DNA from: CADEGZ01 sp035443705
GTDB lineage: Bacteria > Pseudomonadota > Gammaproteobacteria > UBA6186 > Azoamicaceae
Direction of reading: 5' to 3'
DNA length: 64,000 bases
NCBI GenBank assembly: GCA_035443705.1
Contig: DAORSV010000001.1
Location: 4,896-68,895, forward strand
Shown: piece by piece, positions 27,001-34,248 of the stretch
Layout: each line of letters begins with the position of its first letter
Numbering within the stretch: position 1 is the stretch's first letter
Made by a program: the position numbers and the translations under genes
Notes under the pieces: generated by a model
Database searches by the model: none
Seen by the model: the letters and a program-made list of their open reading frames with translations, nothing else
What the model was told of the DNA's origin: nothing

Positions 27001-27288
27001 AAACCTATCGCGCCCAAAAAAATTGCTCCATTTTCCCCATCGAGAAAGATATTCCGAATAAAAAATAACGAGAAGATAAGTTAAACAGCCTTCTATAATC
27101 ACAACTAACGCAGACCACGGTTTCGCCAATAATAATGGAACTAAATAACCTGGCACGACTAAACCTGATAACACCCAACCAAATCGTAAATTGAAATAAC
27201 AAATAACAAAAACACCGACCCAAACTGTTGTAATAACAGATGAAGACAGTCCACCTTCTGGAAAAATTTGAACTGGAAAAATATTCAA
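24043..27288 (-). CDS. Double PgsC/CapC-like membrane protein with two fused C-terminal domains
   Basis: 1081 residues. The first 360 are polytopic and match poly-gamma-glutamate synthase subunit PgsC twice over: GLVVPGYLVPL (about 42-52), GLIVGVLIANN (140-150), GILIPSLIAL (230-239) and FGYLLPTLIAI (314-324). Bacillus PgsC is about 149 residues with one such pair. The soluble remainder holds two copies of one domain (about 411-558 and 690-857; each has APKR, WG-x-YVF, VEVP, AQAL and LQIR). The start is TTG at 27288, overlapping the sensor gene as TTGA, with AGGGA six bases upstream. In Pgs systems PgsC forms the membrane core with PgsB; the same is inferred here. Confidence 0.82.
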   Translation of the reverse strand: MNIFPVQIFPEGGLSSSVITTVWVGVFVICYFNLRFGWVLSGLVVPGYLVPLLLAKPWSALVVIIEGCLTYLLVIFYSEYLSRWGKWSNFFGRDRFFALLLTNVLVRIILDGWLLPIIGEYVNAQFNILFDYRNNLHSFGLIVGVLIANNFWKTGILRGIGPLFVNIGLTYCIVRFFLMEFTNFNIGSLSYVYSDIAGSILASPKSYIVLIVTAFLASRMNLLYGWDFNGILIPSLIALQWYQPEKILSSFIEATIILIIASRLIKMPFFAKRHIEGARKLLLFFNVSFIYKMILSFFLIYFFPLVKISDYYGFGYLLPTLIAIKMYDKDIYSSLTRATLQVSIFSVIIASVIGFSLTLFPNMNYTNGTLLSLNENIMAETNKNLIETIDVDKLDLYKTRHANSVALPQPFELDIFSEALKNISNYVEHRSEESLIRAASLLKRLNYSIEKVQDSYLYLKENAPKRGWGLYVFSLKSLNKLLVEVPAPMDERNTLEVGIWLFQDMKAQALAIAGSYRNSNIDGSSDVLNYYQTLYQVFHHTLKKNEVLQIRGYTADNTPSLNNMIKPENEKNTSEQQTALWVKSGVPPSLNLVRLKQLVDKFDIKWGSNGSKNIQRDDSRRNFSELILNRDSIRKVFSMSSVNTKDIPLLALDKTIDGYLQEWLFSSKDRLAASGTNAYVPAKQEELLYFDDEIITPLIKVLNSEYKNNAWSTLGLEELHKINTAAIVFNYEIIRYHHLSTGKDYLILSENEAAPKRKYWGTYVFRLGHSEPYVVEVPRPIFEANTFEFSVSLFEVIQAQALLIGGATPYANTDYSSDIIRSENKVNIFNLLNQVLLRENSNLPMMTLQIRALTIRDEIPLPPADIVLALDTGNAEKNYESTLTKLLINRMEQNGLTILPVDGRVETAGYEVGFVPQSLYIPATQNKQFGIMWLSPLLRSGYRLRDQVKFEMSAFNALGISTFTGDAYKYIASKLLPQKQGVIDNEFKKDLKSYLVNQDMVVLENLKNNYKNYQLERVVDITSGQSFLFVYSSTNELLMVANLFPRQFEKTYATTVDKLDRKNFNEFLGERAIWIELWKNS

Positions 27289-29378
27289 AATTGTTCCCTT
27301 AACGTGCTAGATATATTGATAAGCTCCAAAAGTATGCCGCTAACAACAAATGTCTTGCTTGTTTTTATGCCGAGTTTTGAATGTATTTTTTCGTGCTTTA
27401 TTGCGTAAACTCTAACTACGTATTTTTGATTTTTTGTTTTTAGTAAACGTGCCGGAAAAGAAAAAGTTTTCTCATGCATAACAACATCTTGTAAACATTG
27501 TCTTGCTTCTTCATAATTTTTGCTACTAATAGAAACAATCAAGTCAAGCGCTGTTATTTTAAACGGCAAAATTCCTTCAGACTGCAATAAGGTAGAGATG
27601 CTGGCATTTAATTTTAAGGCTCTACCAAATAAATCATAAAGTATTATTGCCGTCGATAATCCATTAATAACATTCTCGAGAACCAACAGATGTTTGTCAA
27701 GTAAAGTTATGGATTGATGTAATCTATTGTAAAAATAAGATTCATTTTCAAAGAATTTAAAATTTTTCCATGTGCTTAATGATGTTTTATGCAATTTTTT
27801 CCATGCTTGCGCGTGATATAATAATTCGGAAATTTCTTTAGAAAACTTATGAATCATGGTCTCAAAATTTTCATTTAAGGTTGCTATTTTTTCTTCTATA
27901 CCAAATGCTAAAAACCCAAGTACATCTCCAGCAAAAACTAACGGTACTAAATATTGAATCTCCGACAGGGGTTGCTGTTTATTGAAGTACCCTTGTATAA
28001 TATAAGGTTTATTTTTTTTAATGCAAGTCAGGTAGGGTTCTCTTTCATAATCACGTCGTTTTTCGTTTATATCGTTTAGGCTACAACGTAAGGCTTTTAC
28101 TTCTTGTACGCGATGATCTCCGCTAAGGCGCTCAAGAATGATTAAGCGACTAAAGCTAAACATTTGATCTATCATAACAACTACTTGAGACCAATGATCT
28201 TTTAAATTAAAAAAACTATCTGGATATGTTCTTTCTTGTAATTCCAAAGATAAATTAATGACAGCTTCTCTTATCGCTTTGCTCTCTAGTGCTAATTTAC
28301 GACGGAAAAACAAGAGCAGTAAAACATATTGAATCAATAGTGTTTCAATAATAGGAATCCAAAAATAAGCGTATTCTAAAGCAGCTACGGTAAAGCCAAT
28401 CAATAACAGCGTCAACCCAGCATTGACCAATATTAAAACTTTTATTTCAAAAAAAGTACAAGCACCTAAAACACTTAAAAAAATCATGGCATACAATGCT
28501 AATTTTTCAAAATCATTTAGCTGTTCGATCTGGTTATTGTTTAATAATGTGTCTAGTGCAAAAGCATGAAACGCCAATGGTGAAATCATTTCATTTGAAG
28601 CGGTTGCTGGTGTATGTAGTCCTATTTCATTATTTTTTTTAATAAATCCTATAATAATCACTTTATTATTAACCAGTTCGGATACTAGATCATTTGATAA
28701 AATTCTTTCAATGTTAATTTTTGAAAGATTTTCTTCTCCGCCTTGAAAATTAATAAGATAGGTTTTATCTTTAAATGCGAGATTTTTACCATAAAATTTT
28801 TCAGCTGAAGCAACCTCAAGGAGCGGAAGAGATTTTTCTGTCACATTTGTGTAGAGCGATTGACTTCGATAGATGCCGTCTGTATTCTGAGGAATATGCA
28901 GTACGCCGAATGGTATTGTGGCATTTTCTGCAGCTATTGGTAATGGTTCTAAAATCAATTGGTCTAAATTTTCTGAGTTTGGAATAGTTTTACGCCCAAA
29001 AATAATGTTGGGTTTCTGTGAGACAAATTGATAAAATTCTGCTAAAGCTTCTTTAGGGAAAAAAGTAAATATAATCCCTTTTGCTCCCAATTTATTAAGT
29101 GAACTAATAACATTAATCCAATTATCATTGGATATATTTTGAGCCTCGTAATCGACTTCTACCATTAAGACTTTATGATTGCTTTCTTCGCTTGCCTTTA
29201 AGGGATGACGGCTAATATAATCATAAGCTAGGCCATCTGTTCCAGATAAACCACTTCCAAAACTAATGCTCCATATGGTTAAGACAGCCACGATGGGTGC
29301 TGCATATGTTGTAACCAATTGCTTCAATTTATCAAAAAAATTGACCAACATTGATATTGATGCTATGCCTTTTCCCAT
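27285..29378 (-). CDS. CHASE2 sensor protein without output domain
   Basis: 697 residues, first gene of the cluster. A membrane helix near 26-44 is followed by a periplasmic CHASE2 domain (about 45-285; VLMVEVDYEAQ, NKVIIIGFIKKN, PLAFHAFALDTLLNN), then three helices (about 292-358), a short coiled coil, a GAF-like region (about 400-525) and a PAS-like region near 575-690. CHASE2 is normally joined to a histidine kinase, cyclase or GGDEF domain. No H-box, GGDEF, EAL or cyclase motif is visible after the PAS-like part. It may therefore sense envelope conditions and control the synthase by direct contact. It has its own candidate promoter. Confidence 0.8.
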   Translation of the reverse strand: MGKGIASISMLVNFFDKLKQLVTTYAAPIVAVLTIWSISFGSGLSGTDGLAYDYISRHPLKASEESNHKVLMVEVDYEAQNISNDNWINVISSLNKLGAKGIIFTFFPKEALAEFYQFVSQKPNIIFGRKTIPNSENLDQLILEPLPIAAENATIPFGVLHIPQNTDGIYRSQSLYTNVTEKSLPLLEVASAEKFYGKNLAFKDKTYLINFQGGEENLSKINIERILSNDLVSELVNNKVIIIGFIKKNNEIGLHTPATASNEMISPLAFHAFALDTLLNNNQIEQLNDFEKLALYAMIFLSVLGACTFFEIKVLILVNAGLTLLLIGFTVAALEYAYFWIPIIETLLIQYVLLLLFFRRKLALESKAIREAVINLSLELQERTYPDSFFNLKDHWSQVVVMIDQMFSFSRLIILERLSGDHRVQEVKALRCSLNDINEKRRDYEREPYLTCIKKNKPYIIQGYFNKQQPLSEIQYLVPLVFAGDVLGFLAFGIEEKIATLNENFETMIHKFSKEISELLYHAQAWKKLHKTSLSTWKNFKFFENESYFYNRLHQSITLLDKHLLVLENVINGLSTAIILYDLFGRALKLNASISTLLQSEGILPFKITALDLIVSISSKNYEEARQCLQDVVMHEKTFSFPARLLKTKNQKYVVRVYAIKHEKIHSKLGIKTSKTFVVSGILLELINISSTLREQF

Positions 29379-29426
29379 CTCTATTTCTCTTAAAAAAAAC
29401 GTCTTTATATGCCTAATAAATAATTA

Positions 29427-29455
29427 ACTGTAGGCTTACTTTGCTTAAGGGTCAA
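29427..29455 (-). promoter_or_regulatory. Candidate sigma-70 promoter of the polymer cluster
   Basis: Read on the minus strand, TTGACC (29455-29450) and TACAGT (29432-29427) are spaced by exactly 17 bp, about 50 bp before the CHASE2 start codon. It is the best promoter-like element in the 153-bp gap after ligA and would drive the overlapping genes downstream. Confidence 0.5.
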
Positions 29456-29531
29456 AAAAGCGCTTAAAAAAGAATAAATTAAAAAGTTAGGAAACTTATA
29501 ACAGGGTTAACAATACAGGCAGAATAACGCC

Positions 29532-31580
29532 TCACTGCCACTTATTTAATATAGCCAAAAATTGATCTTCATTCAGGATCCTAATGCCTAAGGATTCTGC
29601 TTTAGCCAATTTAGAGCCGGGAGACTCTCCTGCAACAACATAATTTGTTTTTTTTGAGACGCTTTCGCTGATTTTGGCGCCTAATGCTTGTAATTGTTCT
29701 TTTGCATCCTCTCGAGTCAAGGAACTTAAAGTACCTGTTAATACAAAAGTGTGATCTTTGAGAGGTTGTTCTGTTATTGATTTAAGTTTTTTTACTGACC
29801 AATAAACACCGGCGGCACATAATTGTTGAATAACTTCAAGATTGTCGGGCTGTCTAAAAAACATCACAATATGTGCGGCCACCACCGGCCCTATATCCGG
29901 CACTGCTTGCAACACTGCTTCATCTGCGACCCGAATAGCTTCTAAATCCTGGAAATGATTCGCCAAAACCTGTGCGGTTGTTTCTCCCACTTCTCGAATG
30001 CCTAAGGCAAATAAAAATCGTGGAAAGGTCGTTTTTTTGCTTTTGTTAATTGCTTCAATTAAATTTTCAGCAGACTTTAGTCCCATGCGTTCCAATCGAG
30101 ATAAGACATCGATATTCAGTTTGTATATATCAGCAATTGTTTTAACAAGACCAGCATCAACCAGTTGGTCTACAATTTTCGATCCAAGGCCATCAATATT
30201 CATTGCACGTCTGGCAGAAAAATGTAAAATAGCTTCTTTTTGCTGTGCACTACACCCCAGTTCGCCCATGCACCGAGCAGCTGCCTCTCCTGCTTCTCTG
30301 ATAACATCCGAACCACAAATAGGGCAATGTGTTGGCAACGCGATTTGTTTTGCATGTGGCGGTCGACGTTCAAGAACGCTAGAAGCCACTTCAGGAATAA
30401 CATCCCCGGCACGACGCACAATAACAACGTCGTGAATCCAAATATTTTTACGTTCAATTTCATCCATGTTATGGAGGGTTGCATTACTGACGGTTACCCC
30501 ACCTACAAACACAGGTTTTAGTCGAGCAACGGGAGTCAACGCTCCTGTGCGTCCCACTTGAAAGTCAACATCTAATAGCTCAGTGATAGCCTCTTCCGCA
30601 GGGAATTTATGCGCGATTGCAAAACGGGGTGCACGTGAAATAAAACCGAGCTGTCGTTGCAGAGCAAGATTATCAACTTTATAAACAATGCCATCAATTT
30701 GATAGGGTAATGAATGACGCCGTTCCATTAATACGCAATAAAATGCTAAGCAACCCAAAACGCCCTGTGCTACTTGATTTTCTGGACAAATCGGAAAACC
30801 CCAATGGTGTAGCTGGTTTAAACTTTCGGTTTGAGATTCAAGTTCTTGATCCCATCCTTCTATGCGCGCAATAGCATAAGCAAAAAAATTAAGAGGTCTT
30901 TTTGCAGTAATTTGAGAATCTAATTGTCTTAAGCTCCCTGCGGCAGCATTACGCGGGTTTGCAAATTGTTTTTCACCGTTTGCGGTTGCATTCTTATTCA
31001 GCGCTTCAAAACCCGCTTTGGGCATAAAAACCTCACCGCGCACTTCTAATAAGGGTGGCACTTTCGTTCCGTGTAATTTTAGCGGAATGGCTGAAATTGT
31101 CCTTAAATTTTCGGTAATTTTTTCCCCGCTTACTCCATCTCCCCTTGTTGCTCCCATCATAAAAATACCATTTTCATATAACAGTGTTATTGCTAAGCCG
31201 TCCAACTTAGGTTCACAGGTATACTGAATAACATTTTCTGTTTTTAAGCGCGCATGAATTCGTTTATCAAAATCTCGCACGGTTTCTTCTGAAAACGCAT
31301 TATCCAACGACAACATTGGCACAACATGTGTTACTTCGGGGAAATCCTTTAAGGGCGATGCACCGACGCGCTGTGTCGGAGAATCCATGGTTTTTAATTC
31401 AGGATGTTGAGATTCAAGCTGTTTTAGTTCTTGAAATAAACGATCATATTCTGAATCTGGAATGGTCGGTGCGTCTAAAACATGATAGCGATAATTGTGC
31501 TCGTTAAGTTCCGATCGCAAGGCTTTTGCACGATTAAGTGTTTTATCATCAATATCAGTTTTAGGATTGACTTTTTTCAT
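29532..31580 (-). CDS. ligA: NAD-dependent DNA ligase
   Basis: Seals nicks during replication and repair using NAD. At 682 residues it is full length. The adenylated lysine is K125 in EPKLDGLAI. The zinc-finger cysteines (CPIC, then RCMGELGC), helix-hairpin-helix repeats and a C-terminal BRCT domain (about 600-682) are all present. It reads toward the polymer cluster. A copy of its last 60 coding bases, diverged by about a quarter, occurs 18 kb downstream between the ligase-like and glycosyltransferase genes, so this 3' end may have been an integration or recombination site. Confidence 0.97.
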   Translation of the reverse strand: MKKVNPKTDIDDKTLNRAKALRSELNEHNYRYHVLDAPTIPDSEYDRLFQELKQLESQHPELKTMDSPTQRVGASPLKDFPEVTHVVPMLSLDNAFSEETVRDFDKRIHARLKTENVIQYTCEPKLDGLAITLLYENGIFMMGATRGDGVSGEKITENLRTISAIPLKLHGTKVPPLLEVRGEVFMPKAGFEALNKNATANGEKQFANPRNAAAGSLRQLDSQITAKRPLNFFAYAIARIEGWDQELESQTESLNQLHHWGFPICPENQVAQGVLGCLAFYCVLMERRHSLPYQIDGIVYKVDNLALQRQLGFISRAPRFAIAHKFPAEEAITELLDVDFQVGRTGALTPVARLKPVFVGGVTVSNATLHNMDEIERKNIWIHDVVIVRRAGDVIPEVASSVLERRPPHAKQIALPTHCPICGSDVIREAGEAAARCMGELGCSAQQKEAILHFSARRAMNIDGLGSKIVDQLVDAGLVKTIADIYKLNIDVLSRLERMGLKSAENLIEAINKSKKTTFPRFLFALGIREVGETTAQVLANHFQDLEAIRVADEAVLQAVPDIGPVVAAHIVMFFRQPDNLEVIQQLCAAGVYWSVKKLKSITEQPLKDHTFVLTGTLSSLTREDAKEQLQALGAKISESVSKKTNYVVAGESPGSKLAKAESLGIRILNEDQFLAILNKWQ

Positions 31581-31591
31581 ATTCTCGAAAA

Positions 31592-31671
31592 GATACTATA
31601 TAGGTCAAAAGAGGTCAGACTTCCCTTGGCTTTGGCCTCAGAGATTTGACCCCTCTGTCCCCTATAGTATA
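31592..31671. repeat. Imperfect inverted repeat between ligA and the ankyrin gene
   Basis: The left arm at 31592-31619 (beginning GATACTATA) and right arm at 31643-31671 (ending TATAGTATA) are complementary over most of about 28 bp with a few mismatches, around a centre of some 23 bp. It fills the divergent gap, so both genes must use promoter elements within it. It could be a decayed miniature mobile element or an RNA hairpin in the ankyrin leader. Confidence 0.5.
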
Positions 31672-31680
31672 CTGAACCTT

Positions 31681-33036
31681 ATGGCAATACTTCCAGCAGA
31701 ACAGGCCGAGATTGAAAAAACCCTTAGCAATGCGCTTCGCGATATCTCTCATGCCAACCCCTTTCGCTTAAAGGCAGGACTTCGGATCTTAACAACTACG
31801 AATATTGAAACTTTTCAAAACGTCTGTTCTCCTGCTGTACAAGAAGATTTGAAAGTATTTAAAAAATTGTTAACCAACCCAGAAACACTGGCACCCAAAT
31901 CCACTTTGTCAGAAAGCAATAAAGCAGACACCCTGAGTTTTATTAAACATTATATTTTGAGTAATCTGCATTTGTTAGATTCGAGAACCGCTATACTGCC
32001 CAATACGTTTATGGTTCAAAAATCGATTATGGAAGGTGAACATTTAAAGTCCGTTGTGCATTCGAGTGCGCTACGCAATGTCATCATGAGTGCACATTAT
32101 TTCGATAGTCTTGAAAAAAAATTTAGCGAAGAAGGTATTTCAAAAGAACGTATAGAACCTATGGTTAAAAATGCAAAAATTTACACACATGAATTACACA
32201 AGGCGGTATTAGAAGGCAATATTTCCAGGCTCTTAAAATGTGTTGCCGTACATGGCGTCGATATTAATTTTCCAAACGAACAAGGCATGACGCCTTTACA
32301 TATTGCTGTTCAAGAGGGATTAACGGAAACAGTCAAAATATTGTTGACTGTTCCACTGATAAAGCTAACCGCTATAAACAACAATGGTTGGACGCCGCTA
32401 CATATAGCGGCGCGTCTCGGGTTTTCGGACATTGCCGATGCCCTTCTCACCATGCCGACTATTGATCCAAACGCTGTGAATAGCGATGGTTGGAGTGCCT
32501 TACATTGGGCTGCTTGGCATGGGTTTACCGAAACCGTGACGGTCTTATTAGCAGCACCGGGCATAAATCTTAACTTAAAAGATCGAAATGACACATCACC
32601 TTTACATCTAGCCGCACGCAATGGAGACCCCGATGTTATTTCTGTTTTGCTGTCTGCACAAGGCATTGACCTAAATATTCTTGATAACGAACAACATACT
32701 CCTCTTCATCTAGCCGCTATTTATAACCACGAGGCTGCCATTAAAGTTTTGCTGAAGGATGCACATATTGAAGTTAATCTGGCAGATATGGATGGCTTAA
32801 CGCCCCTTCATTGGGCGGCTCGAAATGGTCATCTCGAAATACTCAATGACATGCTAGTGCATCCTGATATTATCGTGGATTGTATGGATAATAATTTTAT
32901 GATTCCGATGGAATGGGCAACACGGAATGGACACATTTCCATTACCAAAATTCTAAAGCCTTATACGACAAAACATACTGCTATATATTCTTTCTTCAAT
33001 AAATTGTTAATGATCCTAAGGCTAAAACCTGTCTAG
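31681..33036 (+). CDS. Ankyrin-repeat protein
   Basis: 451 residues from the ATG at 31681. The frame is open back to 31495, but that part lies inside ligA and has no initiation site, so the shorter form is preferred. Residues 1-198 are helical and unrecognised. About 199-430 hold seven ankyrin repeats of 34-35 residues (GMTPLHIAVQEG, GWTPLHIAARLG, GWSALHWAAWHG, DTSPLHLAARNG, QHTPLHLAAIYN, GLTPLHWAARNG and a weaker last one). There is no signal peptide. Ankyrin proteins of intracellular gammaproteobacteria are often secreted effectors; here that is only a possibility. Confidence 0.88.
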   Translation: MAILPAEQAEIEKTLSNALRDISHANPFRLKAGLRILTTTNIETFQNVCSPAVQEDLKVFKKLLTNPETLAPKSTLSESNKADTLSFIKHYILSNLHLLDSRTAILPNTFMVQKSIMEGEHLKSVVHSSALRNVIMSAHYFDSLEKKFSEEGISKERIEPMVKNAKIYTHELHKAVLEGNISRLLKCVAVHGVDINFPNEQGMTPLHIAVQEGLTETVKILLTVPLIKLTAINNNGWTPLHIAARLGFSDIADALLTMPTIDPNAVNSDGWSALHWAAWHGFTETVTVLLAAPGINLNLKDRNDTSPLHLAARNGDPDVISVLLSAQGIDLNILDNEQHTPLHLAAIYNHEAAIKVLLKDAHIEVNLADMDGLTPLHWAARNGHLEILNDMLVHPDIIVDCMDNNFMIPMEWATRNGHISITKILKPYTTKHTAIYSFFNKLLMILRLKPV

Positions 33037-33057
33037 AGTCTAAGGTTCTAAAATTCC

Positions 33058-33110
33058 TCTGTCATTGCTTGCAAAGCGCGACAAAGCACCCTTGACCTAG
33101 ATTAAGTTTA
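33058..33110. repeat. Possible decayed intergenic repeat downstream of the ankyrin gene
   Basis: The stretch CTGTCATTGCTTGC, AAAGCGCGAC and CTTGACCTAGATT looks like a decayed version of the 'GTCATTGCGAG' type repeat scattered through many bacterial genomes. The likeness is partial and judged from memory. The rest of the 193-bp gap to the next gene is AT-rich and shows nothing else I can support. Confidence 0.25.
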
Positions 33111-33229
33111 CTAAAATTATTTATTTTATTGGCTTGATTTTTTTTAAGAGCATGTACTAAGCTTAATTTCATTATCGGTTTACGTTCTGATTTTAGAGGT
33201 AACTTTTTCAACCAACAACGAGGTATGTC

Positions 33230-33529
33230 ATGTCTATTGAAATGGATGGCGCTAGAGCAATTTTATCAACCTATCGTGATGTGCATGATACACCTCAGAC
33301 TAATGTTTCCGTACAAACTGTTCGCTCAAAATTACAGCAAAAAAATAGAAATCTTCAATCGGAACTCAGCACGCTCAAAGAAAAATATCTCATTTTACAG
33401 CACGAACTTATTAATAGAGATAAAAAATTAGAAACCTTAAAAAACCAACTGATCGATAAAACATTACATATGACAAGGCTAGAAGAAGATTTTGAAAATG
33501 CGATTGAACAATTAGGAACCAAGCCTTAA
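33230..33529 (+). CDS. Small coiled-coil protein
   Basis: 99 residues. From about residue 28 on it is a charged heptad-type helix (KLQQKNRNLQSELSTLKEKY, then LETLKNQLIDKTLHMTRLEED), so it is very likely a coiled-coil dimer in the cytosol. The ATG at 33230 has GAGG six bases upstream. An overlapping frame starting at 33225 gives no sensible protein and was dropped. It lies 8 bp before the VIT-type transporter gene and is probably co-transcribed with it. No family recognised. Confidence 0.7.
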   Translation: MSIEMDGARAILSTYRDVHDTPQTNVSVQTVRSKLQQKNRNLQSELSTLKEKYLILQHELINRDKKLETLKNQLIDKTLHMTRLEEDFENAIEQLGTKP

Positions 33530-33537
33530 GATAAAGA

Positions 33538-34227
33538 ATGTATTTTTCAAAATTCATAACAGAACAGCATCGTAGTGCTCGAATTGGCTGGTTAAGGGCT
33601 GCTGTGTTGGGCGCAAACGATGGTATTATTTCTACAGCAAGCCTTATTGTCGGTATCACCGCAGCGCATACACCTCATCACAGCATACTGATTGCTGGCG
33701 TAGCAAGCCTAATCGCAGGTTCTATGTCAATGGCTGCTGGAGAATATGTTTCGGTTAGTTCGCAGTTAGATACCGAACAAGCCGATATTGAACGCGAACG
33801 CATAGAACTGGAAAACAATTTAGAATATGAACACGAAGAGTTGGCGAATATTTATATTTCACGTGGACTTCAATCGAGTCTTGCCAAACAAGTTGCTGCG
33901 GAATTAATGGCTCATGATGCCTTAGGTGCACATGCGCGCGATGAATTGGGTATTACAGAAACCCTCAAGGCACGCCCGCTTCAAGCCGCCATCACTTCTG
34001 CTATTACATTTTCTGTCGGAGCGGCATTGCCATTGTTGATGGTTATTGTCGCACCCTTTACTCAGCTGATCCCAGCCGTTTCTGGCATATCTTTATTAAG
34101 TCTGGCTTTACTAGGTGCTTTAGCCTCTTTTACAGGTGGTTCCAATATGCTAACGGGGACAATGCGCGTGACTTTATGGGGTGCACTGGCATTAGCAACA
34201 ACAACCGGTATTGGAATGCTTTTTTGA
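33538..34227 (+). CDS. VIT1/CCC1-family iron/manganese transporter
   Basis: 229 residues with about five membrane helices. The N-terminal signature GWLRAAVLGANDGIISTASL and the following SMSMAAGEYVSVSSQ are diagnostic of the VIT/CCC1 family, and a charged cytoplasmic segment (about 80-125, rich in Glu) corresponds to the metal-binding helices. These proteins move ferrous iron or manganese out of the cytoplasm, in vacuolated cells into the vacuole. It probably protects against metal excess. It ends 21 bp from the convergent pnp gene. Confidence 0.92.
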   Translation: MYFSKFITEQHRSARIGWLRAAVLGANDGIISTASLIVGITAAHTPHHSILIAGVASLIAGSMSMAAGEYVSVSSQLDTEQADIERERIELENNLEYEHEELANIYISRGLQSSLAKQVAAELMAHDALGAHARDELGITETLKARPLQAAITSAITFSVGAALPLLMVIVAPFTQLIPAVSGISLLSLALLGALASFTGGSNMLTGTMRVTLWGALALATTTGIGMLF

Positions 34228-34248
34228 AGAACCCGCTAGCCTCTCACG

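Noticed and set aside
11553..29378. Whole block as an integrative element with an integrase
   Set aside because: Although a ligA end repeat flanks it, no integrase, transposase or tRNA attachment site is visible, so it is reported only as a possible insertion.
29998..30435. 145-codon plus-strand frame within ligA
   Set aside because: Antisense shadow of ligA with a protein rich in Ser/Arg/Ala, typical of reverse reading.
31495..31680. N-terminal extension of the ankyrin frame into ligA
   Set aside because: It is antisense to ligA coding sequence, passes through the inverted repeat and has no initiation site. The ATG at 31681 is preferred.
33225..33431. 68-codon frame overlapping the coiled-coil gene
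   Set aside because: Its protein has no regular pattern, while the frame from 33230 has the better-spaced ribosome binding site and a clear coiled coil.
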